A DNA stretch of 64,000 nucleotides, from NCBI GenBank assembly GCA_038030265.1, contig CM075940.1, forward strand, positions 8,928,001-8,992,000, written 5' to 3'. The translations under genes and the position numbers were made by a program. Source of the DNA: Corythucha ciliata (Eukaryota > Arthropoda > Insecta > Hemiptera > Tingidae). The notes below the pieces were generated by a model. That model searched no databases. It was given only the letters and a program-made list of their open reading frames with translations, and had not been told where the DNA came from. This document shows, in pieces, positions 35,400-48,919 of this stretch. The stretch's first letter is position 1, and each line of letters starts with the position of its first letter.

Positions 35400-36725
35400 T
35401 CAGGGGGGGTTTATTTTTTTCTTTCCAACATATCTTTTGATATTAATTATCCCTAAAGCGGGCTCGCCCTTTGGAGTGACAGAACCGAGCGCCTGGTGAA
35501 CTTTATTCAACGCCCGCATCAGAGAGAAGGTTAATCCCTTTTGATCATTTGGGATAATGTCCCACAATATGGACGAAACCAACGAATTTTCGATCGGCTG
35601 TAAACCAGATTGCCCTCCCACCCCTGCCATCATGAATTCGTCATGGTAGGGGGGGGTGGCATGGTGGTGGTGGTGGGGGGTCCTCCAGCCAGAGGTCGTT
35701 GGCTGGAACTCCCTATATACCTGTATTGGACCTGCCAAAAGTGCATTGTAGCGAAAGGGTAAGGCGCGGATCCGGGGGGGGGGCAGCCCACAAAGGTCTA
35801 GTTCCCCCACCCCCTTCCGTCCTTGAAGTCGACGTCACCACGGTCAAGTCAAAATCGACTTCAGTCAGACGAGCCGCGCTATCGAGTCCCTCGGATCGCT
35901 ATCGATCACGTATAATACAGCCAATTGAATCACCAATACTGCCCCTTATAAAGTGTCCAAAAATGAACGTTTCACGTGGTCATTGGTTTCAACTTTCAAC
36001 CTATTTCGTCGGCACCAAAGGGCCATTATCAGGTGTGCTTGAATCAACTTCAGAGCCGTCGAATGTGCAGGCCGAGTCCGCGGAAAAATTCGTGCTTCTC
36101 AATGCGGCCAAAAACGATGGCAACACAGTGAGAACAGCTTCAACGACTCGTCTGATCACAAATCCGTTTTTATTTTCAAATTCCCCGCGTTGATTAGCCC
36201 GCGGTTTCGTTCAATTTCAAACATCTGTGCCACCTCTGTAACAATAGCCCAGAAGGATGAAGAGGGCGATTTTTAAGCCATTTTTTCATAAACGATTTCA
36301 TTTCACCTGGTCGTGGTTTATGAGCCCCTCAAACAATGTCGCCATTACTTGTCATAACGCTCGTAGTGAGCCCATCGAAAGTTGCCTCGTCGCTCGCTAT
36401 GGTCAATTATCTCGACTCCTGAGAGCGCTATACGTATAAGGGGTCTACGTGATGGGTCGAGGCTCTTTCATGAACTTCGCATGATTGCCGAATGTGCCCC
36501 TCAGACGACCTCCTGATAACGTGTCTCAACGGCTAGATTTGATGGGGTGAGACCCGTTCAACTCGAGCAACCCGTATTGCTCGAAAATCCGCCTCAATCA
36601 TTATAGATGCACCGTGACTTGAAACTCCAAGATCCACAGTTTCGTTCGTCGGAAACGCAGAATGCACCAGCGTCCATTGAAACGGGCAATGATGATCGTT
36701 TCGGACCTTTTTTTCTCGACTCTAG
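35400..36725. other. TCG-rich block with two unrecognised open frames
   Basis: Composition differs from the AT-rich neighbours: many tcg/cga words and more GC. On the minus strand 35810-35400 is open for 136 codons, including a five-histidine run and GLQPIENSLVSSILWD. A putative acceptor (acttttggcag) lies inside it. On the plus strand 35699-36193 is open for 164 codons, including SDRYRSRIIQPIESPI and VGTKGPLSGVLESTSEPSN. The two overlap, so at most one is coding in the overlap. Neither belongs to a family I recognise. A decayed transposon is the most likely source. Confidence 0.35.
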
Positions 36726-36829
36726 CTAGTGAGCCAGGGCAGTTCTTGGACTTCAGAGCAATCGACTGCATGGGGGCCGTTTTCCACGAGGAAAAAGGGC
36801 GCGGGTAGCCAATTCGTGGTTTTTGGAGG

Positions 36830-37720
36830 AAACATCACGACTGAAATTGAGAAAAAGCGCTATTTCCCACGAATGTTCGTAAAAAAAATCGCTAATTCAC
36901 AGCTAAAAAGAAAAACTGCTAATTCCAGCCTAAAATTGAAATAAAACGCTCATTCACCGCTGAAATGGAGAAAGAGTTTGAATTTGCGGCTGATGTCGGC
37001 AAAAAGCTCTTATACGCAGCTAAAATACAGAAATACGCTTAATGCGCGGATCAACTTGCAAAAAAAAAATCGACAATTCACGAGGCTAGAATTGAGGAAC
37101 GAGGAATTCGCGGCTAAAATAGAAATAAATAAAATTATTAAAGCACTCGGTCGCAGCTAACATTGCGAAAATACGTTAGTTCACGGCTAAAGTTGACGAA
37201 AAGCACTCATTCGCTGCTGATATGGAGAAAAATGCTAGTTCTGGGATCAATTAGGGAAACTCAGCTAATCCGGGGCTAATATTGAGTCGGGAAAAATCAC
37301 GAAATAATTCGCGCCTATAATATGGTAAAAGCGTTTATTCGCATCAAAAATGAAAAGAAAATCGCTAATTCACGGACTAATCCAAGAAAATCCGCGAATT
37401 ATATCGACTAAAATTGAGAAAAATCGCTAATTCGCGGCAAAAATTGAGAGAAAGCGCTAATGCGCTGCTAAAATGGAGAAAAAAACGCTAGTTCGTGAAC
37501 AAATAGATGAAAACCTGTTAATTCGCGGCCAAAACTGAGAAAACCCGCTAATTCCCACCCAAAATTGGAAATTGCACTCATTCGCAGCTAAAATGAGTAA
37601 GAAAACTGTAAGTCGTGGATCTATTTGAGAAAATCCGCTAATTCGTGGCTAAAATTGAGAAAAAACGCTAATTCTCGATAAAAATGGTGAAAAATCGCTA
37701 ATTTATTATTAAAATCTAGA
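36830..37720 (+). repeat. Family 1 array, forward orientation
   Basis: About 28 units with ctaaaattgagaaaa and gctaattcg, which are among the best preserved (for example 37400-37500 and 37625-37665). It changes directly into family 2 at about 37730. Confidence 0.85.
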
Positions 37721-37739
37721 AATGCCAATTTGTGGTTTA

Positions 37740-38975
37740 CCTGTGTAGTGACTGACATTTGGAAAACTGGCCAATAAATAGCCAGTTCGGTCATTTTTTG
37801 GGTGCCGATCGTCTGGGCGAATAGGCGCCGTTTATGGGGCGCAACCATTTTTAGAGCGTGGATTTGCCATTTTTAGGGCGTGAATAGCGCGGTTTGACTG
37901 TTTAAACAGCGCGTACAATCCGCTTTGCTATATTTTTAAGACGCGAATTGTCCGGCGGACAATTTACAGGGTGCGAATTTAGAATTATTTCACAGTTTTT
38001 AGAGCGCAACTTGATAGTTTAGCCATTTTCAAGACGGGAATCATTAGTTTTCCCATTTTAGGGCACGTACGGGTCCGTTCGGCCATTTTTGGGCATGAAT
38101 TGTCAATTTAGCCATTTTCAGGGTGCACAAGGGGTCAGTTTGGGCATTTTTGGCTAGTGAATGGCCAGCTTTGCCATTCTTAAATCGGCCAGTTAAACCA
38201 CGCATCAAGTCCCTTTTTTCCCCATTTTTTTAGGGTGTGAATAGCTCGTTTGTCCATTTTCAGAGTACGAGTTGTTAGTTTGATCGTGTTTAGTGTGTTA
38301 TCGGTTATTTTAAGCCATTTTTAAGACGCAAATCATAAGTTTAACGCTATTTTGGACGCAAATAATCAATTCAATTTTAATGCGATAATAGTCTGTCAAT
38401 ACTTTTTTAATATGCAAGTAGGCAGTTCGCCATTTGCTAGTGATGCGCAACTTAAGTTTAGCCAGTTTTGGGGCACGAATAAGTCAGTTTTGTCATTTTT
38501 GGGCACCAATGTTTGGCCATTTTTCAAGAGTTAGTTGCTCGTTTGATATTTTAACGGCGTGAATCGACAATCAAGTCACGAATTTCAGGCCATTTGTGGG
38601 TCCCGTATTGCAAAATTTGAGCATTTTTAAGTTGCGAAACAGAGTGCATAGAGTCATTTTGTATGCCATTTTAAGTCACGAATTCAGTTATTGAGCGTGA
38701 CTAGCCAGTTTGCTATTTCTAGAGAGTAGCAGGCTATTTTTTGGAGACGTCTCGTCAGTTTAACTATTTTGAAAGGCGCGAATAGTCAGTTTGACCAATA
38801 ATTTAGGACCGCGAATGTTTTGTCGTTTGAAGGGCCGGGGGAGTTTGAGCAGTTTCAAGGCGGGTACTGTCCGTTTAGCCATTTTAAAGGCGGATAGATT
38901 TTTCGCCAATTACCAATTCCGGTCATTCAATCCGGTTCTAAAGGCAAACAGGTCAACTAATAAACTGAGCTGACT
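37740..38975. repeat. Family 2 tandem array
   Basis: Units of about 31-36 bp with the core GCCATTTTTAGGGCGCGAAT and a variable tgtcagttt segment, strongly diverged. It begins where family 1 ends. Confidence 0.8.
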
Positions 38976-39420
38976 GACTTGCTAAAGGCCCCAATTTCAA
39001 ATCCCCCCCCCCCATATAAATGTATAGTTTTAATCCGAATAAGTGCGCATTTGATCCGGCAAAGTGTGCAAGACTATTCCGCGCCCCATTAGAATACAAA
39101 ATACGATGGGGGGGGGGAGGTGGAGGAGCCTGTGACTGATCGTCATAGGTTTGAGCGCTATAAGACGTGCCTGGTCCAACAACCATGCATTTTAGCACGT
39201 ATATCCAAACGTTCAGATTCATTGTGACTTTGATATAAAAAAAAAACCGTTTTATAGTGAAATTTGCGCAAAACATCACATTCTGCAGGCAAAATACTCG
39301 CGTAACGTGACATTCGGAGACATTTGGCCAAATCCACGTGAAACTATAGACATTTGGGCAAAATTTATGTGAAATTTCGTCACTAAGTGCGTCCCCCGCC
39401 CCCATCATATTGAAACTGAA
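38976..39420. repeat. Mixed spacer with CACGTGAAA-type repeat
   Basis: The segment 39240-39390 has loosely repeated boxes such as gtgaaatttgcgcaaaacatc and cacgtgaaactatagacatttgggc. It is similar to 50590-50700. C11 and G10 runs lie near 39003 and 39107. Confidence 0.4.
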
Positions 39421-42400
39421 CTAGATCCACGCCTTCGGGCGCCCTATACTGAATCGATTTATAAAAAAAAAAAAAAAACAAATATTTTTTTTTTTCATTT
39501 GGTCGGGCCTCTTGAATTAGCCAAGGTGTTTTTACGTAATCTTGGGCCAGAACAATAGTTTCCTGTTATTCCTCGGTTGGTATACTCGTGTCATTTCCAT
39601 CTTTAAACAATACATATAGGAAAGAAGAGTCTTCAGTAAAATGCATAGCCAAAGTTTTATTTCCTCGCAGTGCTCTCAATTGCTGCTGAATCACGGAGTT
39701 GTCTCGCAGCACACACACGTAAAACCATCAGAGCCGCTCTTGTAATTTACAACTTTTACTGCAGTTGAGCATAAATCATTTTTTAGCTTTAACAACAGCT
39801 GGCCATTCAAAAATGCACGGGGCGGATATTGCACGGTGGTTCTTATATACTTCTTTGTATTTGTTTTTTGTTTTTTTCCTCCTTGAAGCTAGGTCTTTAG
39901 ACTTTCACAAGTCGGAAATTTGTTGAAAAAAAAAAAAAGGTGAAGAACGTCATTTTTATGCTTTCAATTTCCTTCGACTGAGGATATTTTTTGTTGTAAT
40001 AAATTATCTAAATAACAGGAGGAAAGCGCAGTGACCGTGAAATCCCCATCAGCGGAGGTCTCGGAAGCAATTTCCTATCAGTAAAATTCCCAATAATTCA
40101 CAGTGACAAAGCGGATGTTGGAGGGAAACGGGCGATTTTTAAGTATAGATAGAGAAAAAAAAACACAAGCCTGGGCCTTTGATTCTTGCGTTAATTGAAG
40201 CTTTTCTACCCAATAAACAAACAATTTTATTAAAAGCGGCACCCTTTAAAAAAAAGGAGAAAACAAAGTGAGAGGCCTAGCGTTCAAGAGGGTGGAAACT
40301 CCGGCTTGCATAAAAAAAAAAAACGAGGAAGCACTTGTTGATACCTAAACGTAACATAAGCTATTGGCATTTGGAGTGGGAGGACAGTGTCAATCGGGTA
40401 TATCGCCTCCGTCACCCCGCCTGTAAACACGTGCACTCTTTATTCGTTTTCTTTTTTTCAAAATCCTACCTCTACTGTCAACGCGTGAGATCACGGATGA
40501 TCCGCTTTTCTTGTCTGCTTTTTTTTTTTTTTTTTCGCATGCAGGGAAACTTGTCGAATCGGGTAAAACGTGATGTCCCTGTCCCAGGACAATAGAGCGG
40601 GTGTTTTTTTTTTGCGCGATTTTAAATGGAAAAGGAAAATAATTTCTTATCACGTTCGCGAGTAAATTGTAGGGGAGGTTTTGTTTGAAAATAAAATAAG
40701 AAATAAACCTAACGTTGGGAGGATTCTTCAAAAGCATCTTTATCTCGAAAATAACTAGATGAAACTGGTGAAACGAAGTTAATTGTTTCTTCAATGGTAA
40801 TTTAATAAGAGCTTGGCACTTGTGGTTTTCCAAGTAGGTTGCTCTATTCAGTTAGAGCGAAAGAAGAGTATTATGTTATTGAATGCTGTTTTGGTCCGTT
40901 GGTCGGCTTGTTCAGTGAAGGCACTCTGGAAGCTAAGTTAACCATGAAGCCGGAAAGTCTAAGGTATCATTCCCTACTTCCGTTACATCGCTCACCGATC
41001 CCTTACCGATAACAGCTCGCACGAACTAGCTCATGATTAGACCACACGATTCTTACACACGGCTAATAATTAACCCGGTTTATGTTCAGTTGAGAAGAAT
41101 AGAAGAGAAATAAGAACGTTAGCCGAGCCTTTTTCGCTCATTGAACTTTTTTTGGGGGAGGAAACCCCCATAGTAGGAAAAATGATAATAATCATTATTA
41201 AAGCTCGGAACATAAAAACTGACACTTGATTCAGGATGATGGTGGAGGGGGGTTGACTGTCCTACGAATCCTGTACACAGCACTTGTTGTTGTTTTTTTT
41301 CTAGCTATCTACGCTATTTTTCATACAAGTTGCACAGTGATGTGTTCCAGGAATAAATATCTAACACGATAAAAGCTTCTTTAGAATAATAACATGATCC
41401 TTGTTTACTAAACTACGTGGAAACAAAATCAAGCTCAGCTAGAAGACATTTGCAGAGGTCATGTTTCAAAGTACGCACACATGTTTTGTGTGTGCCTCTA
41501 AATACAATTCGAAAGCTTCAAGAAAAAAGGTTCTTTCCAGGATTAAAAGAGGTGAGGAAGAATGGAAGCACAAAATGCACCCAGAGCTCCTTGATTCCAT
41601 AAGCGGACTCCCAACTCGAAATAGTTACCGACTTATTAATGAGAGGGAATCAACATTATATATATACAGCGGTCGACTAAGAAGATTTTTCATTGCTAAT
41701 ATTCCCAATTCCAATTACTTTGAAGAGAAGGGTGAATTAATTGAAGAATTAATGAACTAATATATCCACCTACGGCATAAGCAGTGATATATCTCGCGCA
41801 AAGTCGGATCGTCGTCGTCCCTCATCGATTACCATTTTATTCCCCGCCATTTATTTCAAAGGATCAAGTTTCCTTTATAATTAATTCGTGTACGTGTGCG
41901 TGCTTGAACTTTAGGACTGCAAAAGGCTTCGGGCACCCGCGGGTATAGGAATTTCGCGGCGAATTCTTCCCCTCCATGCTCATTTTAATCTGAAGCGGCT
42001 CAGACACGTTACTTACCGTTTGAAATATATTGAAGCACGAGGGTCACAAGGCTCAGTGAAATAAATGATGGGGGGGGGGGGTTGAGGGGAGTGGCTAAAA
42101 GTTAGAATAACGCGATGATGTTTTTTAGATTAAAAACCAATACTCGCATTTGTTTTCAAGTTTTCAAGTAAAAATACCCAACGGGAGAGGGCGAAATTGT
42201 GTGAACATAGAAAATCCATTAAAGAAGAGTAGAGAGCATTAATAAAAGGAAGCGAGATGAGCTCCTTATTCCTACACTCGCGCACGTTTCGTATTAATTA
42301 AATGTCTTAACTCTCACAATTTAATCGATTTATTTAAACAACTATTTAATGATAAATAACTTGAAAGAAACGGTATGCGCATTGAAGCTTCCAAATAAAA

Positions 42401-42680
42401 ATCATTTTCGTCTATTATCAAAGAAACTCGTATTCTGTACCGGAAATGCAGCCCATTCAAACTGGGACACTTTTTTCACTATCAGGTGGACTTATGTGAA
42501 GCTGAATTTTCGGCAGTGAACCCCGAAATTTAAATCCAACGGCACTGGGGGACTATACGAACGGTGGCCATATTTTTTGGACCCCGTGGGCTCAACCTTG
42601 GACCTCTTGGGGCTCTATAGTATACATGAACGTATTGAACGCTGTCGGTGCCATTAAATAAACAATGAAATACATATTTT
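39421..42680. other. No gene recognised; one small unassigned frame
   Basis: Low-complexity AT-rich DNA. A 99-codon plus frame at 41461-41760 (including RINERESTLYIYSGRLRRFF read loosely from its second half) is preceded by ttgcag, a possible acceptor. It has no known domain and may be chance. A G12 run lies at 42070-42081. Confidence 0.4.
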
Positions 42681-42689
42681 TTACGCTTT

Positions 42690-44209
42690 ATCACCATTTT
42701 AACCACGCATTAGCGCTTTTTCTCAATTTCTGCCGTGAAAACGCTATTTTTCTCCATTTTTGCCGCGAATTATCGCTTTTTATCACTTTAGCTCCGAATT
42801 AGCGCTTTTTCTCAATTCAAGTAGCAAATTAGAGGTAGCGCTTGCGTCCATTTCACCCTGATAACAAGCGTTTTACCCACGAATAAACGCATTTTTCTCA
42901 CATTTAACTGTGAATTTATGCTCAAGCTTAGCCGCTAACTATATCATTCTATCTCGATGGTAGCCCACGCCCACGAATGTGAAGTGAATGAGCACTTTTT
43001 CTCTATTTTAGCCGCGAATTAGCGTTTTTTTCTCACTTCTAGCCGCGAATTCTTCTCAATTTTTTTTGTTGTGTGTGTGTGTGTGTGAATTCCTCTGACC
43101 GGGTGCACTGGCCGGACCTGCACCTCTCGGGGGCACGGGGTGGAAACTCCTAGAGACCCCCAAATTGAGTTTTCTCCACTTTAGCAGTAAATTAGACATT
43201 TTTACTCAATTTTAGCGGATAATTAGCACTGTTCGTAGTTTGAGATGGAAATTAGCGTGTTTCTTACGTATTTTCCTCAATATTAGCCAGAAAATAGCGG
43301 GTTTTCCCAACTTATTTGCCACAAATCGCATTTTCTTGTTCACCATGCGCTATGAATAAGCAATTTTTCTCAGCCTCATTACCGGATTTTTTACCTATTC
43401 ATCAATAAATTGGCGTTTTTTCTCTATGTTGCCAAATTACCTTCAGAAGCTGCGAATTGGCGTATTATCAACTTTTGATGCAAATTGAAATTTTCGTCAA
43501 TTTTAGCCACGAATTACCTTTTTCCGCAATTTTAGCCGCAGATTGTCAATTTTCGTCATTTTTAGCAGCGAATTAGCTTTTCTCCTAATTTGATATTATC
43601 TTTAAGCCGCAAGTTAACATTTTTTGCTTCTTTAGCACCGCATTAGCAATTGTTTTTTACTTTTTTACTTCTAGCTGTAGATTAGCGCTTCTACTCAGTT
43701 CTAGCCGCGAATCAGCGCTGTTTTTTTTAACTTATAGCAATTAATTTGCCGTTTTTCTCAAGTTTAGCCACAAAGTTGACTTCAGAAGGCGAGTATTTGA
43801 GTTGGAAAATTTTACCACAAATTGGTAATTTTCCTCAAGTTTTTAGCCACGAACTAGCGCTTTTTTTCAATTTTAGGGGCGCAGTAGCGCTGCTAGCCAG
43901 GCAATTCGCGAATTTTCTCAATTTTAGCCATGAATTGGCGTTTTCCGCAATTTTAGCTGCAGATTAGCCATTTTTTCCATTTTCAGCCGCGAGTTATTTT
44001 TTTCCAATTTAGGCCGAAAATCAGCCATTCTCTTAATACTAGCCAGGCTTAAATTGACCTTTTCAATATTAGCCGCAAATTAGCATTTTTTAACTTTAGC
44101 ATTACTATTTTTTTTTCTATTTTCTGCTACGGATTAGCGCTGTTTTTTAGTTTGAGCCTTGAAGCTATCGGACGATACGGATTTTTGTTTTCTCCATTGT
44201 ATCTGCGAT

Positions 44210-44245
<36 letters not shown>

Positions 44246-44700
44246 CATCCGATTTTAGTGGTTTTAGGCATTTGCAGCGTTTTACTTAATTTTAGCTTGT
44301 TAAATAGCGCGTGCTTTTACTTTTTCAGTGAATCAGCATTTATATGTGAACGGTGCGATATACGCGAATTTTTATATGCAATTTCAGTTGCAATTTTGGC
44401 CCAATTTTTAACTCTGATTAGCGTTGGTTCTGTCAATATTAGCCGCAACTTTTTTCACTTCTACAACCTTGAATTAGTAGCGTGTTTTTTCAACTTTTAA
44501 CCAAGCGCTGGGCCCAAAAACAAAAGTTTTGCATATGTTTCTACATTTTAGCCGTAGAATGGCCTCTATACACGACGAATCACCGATTTTTTTTTTTTTT
44601 TTTTTTTTTTTTCACAATTTTGGCCTGGAAGTTGGATCTTGAGACCACGAATTAGCACTTTCTCGAAGTTATAGACACGAATATTAGCGTTTTTTCAAAA
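42690..44700 (-). repeat. Family 1 array, reverse orientation, 2 kb
   Basis: Many units ctcaattttagccgcgaatt with agcgctttttt spacers. It is interrupted by a GT run (43071-43087), by a GC-rich insertion (about 43095-43165), and by poly-T runs (for example 44214-44245). Confidence 0.85.
43071..43087 (+). repeat. (GT)n microsatellite
   Basis: Eight GT units within the 42.7-44.7 kb family 1 array. Confidence 0.95.
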
Positions 44701-45084
44701 GGTTTTTGCCGCGTTAGCAAGTTGCACATTGACGATCTGCACATTAGTACGCTCAATGACCTAAAGAAACAGGGGACGGTGTATTTTCTCCATTTTAGCT
44801 TCGAATTTTCTAAAATTTTCAGCCAACGGAAGCGCTCTTGGGGGCTCAATCGAATATTCAGTCCACAGTTTTTGCTGATACCACTTATTGCAACGTTATA
44901 GGAGAGACTGAACGAAAGTAGAAGGAGGCAAATCACTGTCTTACCGTCCAACCTTTTCACATACCTACATCCATGAATATAGAACCCAAAAATCCTCATT
45001 TTTACGTATTTAAGCTTTTCGGGGGCACCGACAGCAGCAGCCAATTTCGCAAAAATGATTACCAGGAAGTTGCCCAGAACCTGG

Positions 45085-45800
45085 CGATTTTGCGAATGTT
45101 CCAACCAAAAATTTGCAATTTTGCAGATTTATTTCTTGGCAGACTTCGGGCTCTATCGTGGCTACCTTGAGTGCCCGGGAAGTGACTAAAAAAACAACAA
45201 AGTTTGCAATTTTGGAGAAATTGAGACAATATTTTCAAATTTTTTAGAATGTTTAGATCCGAAACTTACAATTTCGCGTATGTTTAACCCCAAATGATGT
45301 AATTTAACGGATATTCATGAAGATTAGAGCGCTACCGGTAACCACAAGGCTGGACTCCACGATGACTGGGAAAAAAGGCTCCGGAGCGTACTATTTCACT
45401 AATATTTTGACCCGCAACTTGCAATTTCGCAGGTTTTCATCTCAAAATTTAGCAATTTTACAGTGCCTTGGATCTAACGTCGCGATTCGGCAACTTTTTG
45501 GCCAATCAATTTGCTTATTGAATGACTCATCTGCTAATTTATTCAATGTTACATCATCAAACAAATTATTGCTTCACAATTTCACAGTTCTTTCCCTTCA
45601 AATAGTCATTTCGCGGCTGTTTATAGTCGTAAACATGCCGTTTCACGACTATTCAGTCTCAACTTGCATTTTACGGTTAATAAGCCTCGAAAGTTGCAAT
45701 TTCATGGCTGTTGCTCAACCCAATCGCGACAATTTTACCACCGTTTGCAATTTCCGTGGCTGTTTAGCCCCGAAACTGGCAATTCAACGGCCACGCAATA
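45085..45800. repeat. Family 3 tandem array
   Basis: The clearest copies of this family, for example 45685-45790: gcaatttccgtggctgtttagcc, then gaaactggcaattcaacgg. The period is roughly 35-40 bp. Confidence 0.75.
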
Positions 45801-46960
45801 CAATTCCAGGTGCGCTTCCACGATGCGTTTTGAGTGGTGGGAAGAGGGGGTCTCTAATCAGTTTCTGAGTAGGATAGTTCGTTTTTGCCATAAAGTCTTC
45901 TAGATTCACGAATCAAATAAGCATTTCTTTAAAGTGTCACCAAAACTGCACCGATTCCCACTCTTACCTTGGTTTTGGTGGTTTTTCTTTAGTCCAGAGC
46001 AGACCAGCTGCGGTCACTCGCTTCCAGGCTTCAAGCTTGAACTTCAGAGCTGTCGAATTTCGATGGAAAAATTCAAGGAGGCCCCTGAAAACGGCTCGTC
46101 TAATTGAAGATTTCTACTCTTGGTTCCCTCTGGTAGTCCAACCTTAAGATTCGTAGTTTCATCCAATTTTACAAACAAATAAAAATCGTCCATCCATCCC
46201 CTCAAAATGAATGTACACAGAAAGAGCCGTTCCCCTTCAAAAAACTGGCACCTCTGCTCAAATGTTGTCAACAGATTTCCTGTGCAAACTTGACAATCAC
46301 CCCCCCCCTCCCCATAAAACGATACTTATACTCCAATTTTAAATAGTGTGACCGAAATGTCTCTTCCTTCCACAGCTACAATGCCTCGCTCTCAGGACAG
46401 CCGACGCTCTAAATAACGTAAAGGGTTCGAGTCTTCCTCATCCTGTACAGTATGATGATGTACACTTGTATGCAATAAATTATATTCAGCCCCATCAGAG
46501 TCTATGAAAATGAAAAAGAAACAACTTTTTCCTAGTGACTTGCATAGTCCAACTGCCCCCCCCCCCCCCGCCTCAAACAAATTTTGATAAGTTTCTTTTT
46601 TTGACGGTGATAATTCATTTTTTTTTTTTTTTCTGTAACATTTTCGTGATACACCGTTGGTTTTATGTACCGCAACTCAGCCTCTTACGCTGATGCAAGA
46701 TTTCTTATCTCCTTCAGGATTACAATACACGGGTTGCCATCTTGTTTTTTTTTTTTCCTTTTTCTTTTTTTAGGGAGCCTAGTCACTCTCCCTTGAAATT
46801 CGGTGAACGCTCATCATAAACGTGTTTGTATATTATATTAGCCGTTGTGTACACCGACTGGCAATCCTGAAGATTTGGGTGGGGGGGGGGGTGTATTTAT
46901 TGGCATTGTTGAAAAGTACAAACAATAAAAAATCCAGTAGTTTTTTCTTATTAAAAATTA

Positions 46961-47014
<54 letters not shown>

Positions 47015-48915
47015 ACTCCCTGAACGCAGTACTACTGCTATTTTTCCATCATAGAAGCAAGGAGGATTACGTTATATGATAATAGGGTGGTATATATGAA
47101 ATTAGCGATTCGTTATACATTTCCGTTGTTAGTAACACCGCATTGTTCACCTTTTTCTTCTTGATTTTAAATGCAATATTGATCGGGTTTGAAGACACAA
47201 AATTCCCACCAGAGGATTAACATAGCTTTTATACAGAAGGATATAAATCAATTGGCTATTGAGACAGGCTGAGTTTGAAATAAAGGGGTCGGTTGGGTCA
47301 TTTGCATCAAGAATTAGCATGTGTGAGTAGAAGCAGGGAGAGAAAACAAAGACCCTTCCTTCTAAAGGGTCCAGTCTGATTAGAAAGATCGATTCACCAT
47401 GAGAAAATCCGTTGAGTCTCACCTTTGACACTTCACACCCCTTCAACGTTTCAACTGGTCCAAAATAAATTTATTGTATCTTATGCGGGGCTCTTGTGGA
47501 CTTAACCGTTGCTGTTTTTTGCTGATTAAGTTTTTTAAATTCCTGTCTCGCTATAAATAGTTATGATTCACCTTTTGGTTGAGTTTTAATGTTTGCGAAG
47601 GGAAGATAATTAAAATTTTAAAACGCGAAATATTAAAAAAAAACGTCAATTTCGATTAAATTTTAAGAAGATAATTGTGTATAAGTTAGCTTAAGGTTTT
47701 AAGACTTGATTGCAGGGATAAGTCACTTTAAACCCAATAGGCACGGAGGCTAATCAATAAACCAAGGCGTTCTTCTTGGTTCATTATTCTCAGTCTCTCG
47801 AAAATACGAGCATAATCTCTCGGTTAATTTTTAATTTCTGACTGATATTTATTTAGCAGTTCAGTAATGGCAGGGGATCTCAGCTTAACAGCAGCAGGGG
47901 AGGTGTCCGTTCGAGGTGTTTTAAAGATGAGGAGAAGGAAAAACCTGCGCTGCACAGCAAGAGTCGTGTTTCATGCAGAAAATGACATTCTTAAATGCTT
48001 CACAAAACAATGTTTTTATTCATAATCCCCTTCCTTGTAAGCCTACGTTGGAAAAAAACAAACATAAAAGCAAGGGAAATATAAAAGATAGGTAACTCTA
48101 TTTTCTTTGGAAGAAAAAAAAAGTACGTACACTGATCCGTCAGTGTCATTCAGCTACACTATTACGATATTGCACGTAATGTTTTGTCAGGCAATATCAC
48201 TGTACGTGACTCGTTTTCAATCACGAGGGTGTCATTTCCTGATTTTCAGAGGCCAACACAATTCAATCGCACATAGTGAGATGATTGGTGAATGGAGGGA
48301 CGAGAGGAGTTGTTGATGGAAAAAGGAGGGGGGGGGGTTAGAACAGGTGAGCGTGATACCTATCACCGTGGTTCGTGAATTCGATCGAATTCGGTGGTGA
48401 ATCCGAGGTTACCCCCCCTCTCTTCCCACTACACACACACACTGCCAGTAGTTTTACATTTCATTTTCCCTTGACAGTGTCAGTCGCCGAAATTTTGTTT
48501 CCTCTTTCTCCACCTCGTCTATTCGTTCATGTGATTCATGCTGCTCGTTTCGGTATTTATGTAATTACCATTTCCATATCAAGAACCGTGAACAAAACAT
48601 AATGTTTCGTATTAGCGTTTTCTTTCTTTAAATTATGGACAGACCGACGCTCGCTGAAAAGCTTCTTCGTGGATGCGAGTGAGCGTCCTCCAACCAAGGG
48701 CCGTAACAAAGAGTTGGCGAGATTCGCGTTATAGCAAGTTTCCAGGGCTAAGCGATACGCGGTGTTAAGCTCCCCTCCCCCCCCCCTCCGAGTGGAGCCA
48801 ACCAACAAAATCTAGAGCCAAAAGATATAAGGGACCGTGATAGTCAATTTTAAGGGGAGGTTGGTTAAACTGCCACCGTTCTATAGCCCAGTTGGCCTGG
48901 AAAGATCACTGAGTT
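45801..48915. other. No gene recognised
   Basis: AT-rich DNA with a C14 run at 46556-46569 and a TTA microsatellite. A minus frame at 47147-47446 is protein-like (99 codons), but it has no domain and no supporting start or splice signal. Confidence 0.5.
46964..47013 (+). repeat. (TTA)n microsatellite
   Basis: About 17 consecutive TTA/ATT triplets. It produces a spurious polyleucine frame. Confidence 0.95.
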
Positions 48916-48919
48916 AATC

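Noticed and set aside
46400..46460. Possible tRNA with T-arm-like gggttcgagtc
   Set aside because: Only the T loop fits. Acceptor and D arms cannot be paired convincingly.
46822..47079. Polyleucine protein frame
   Set aside because: Caused by the (TTA)n microsatellite.
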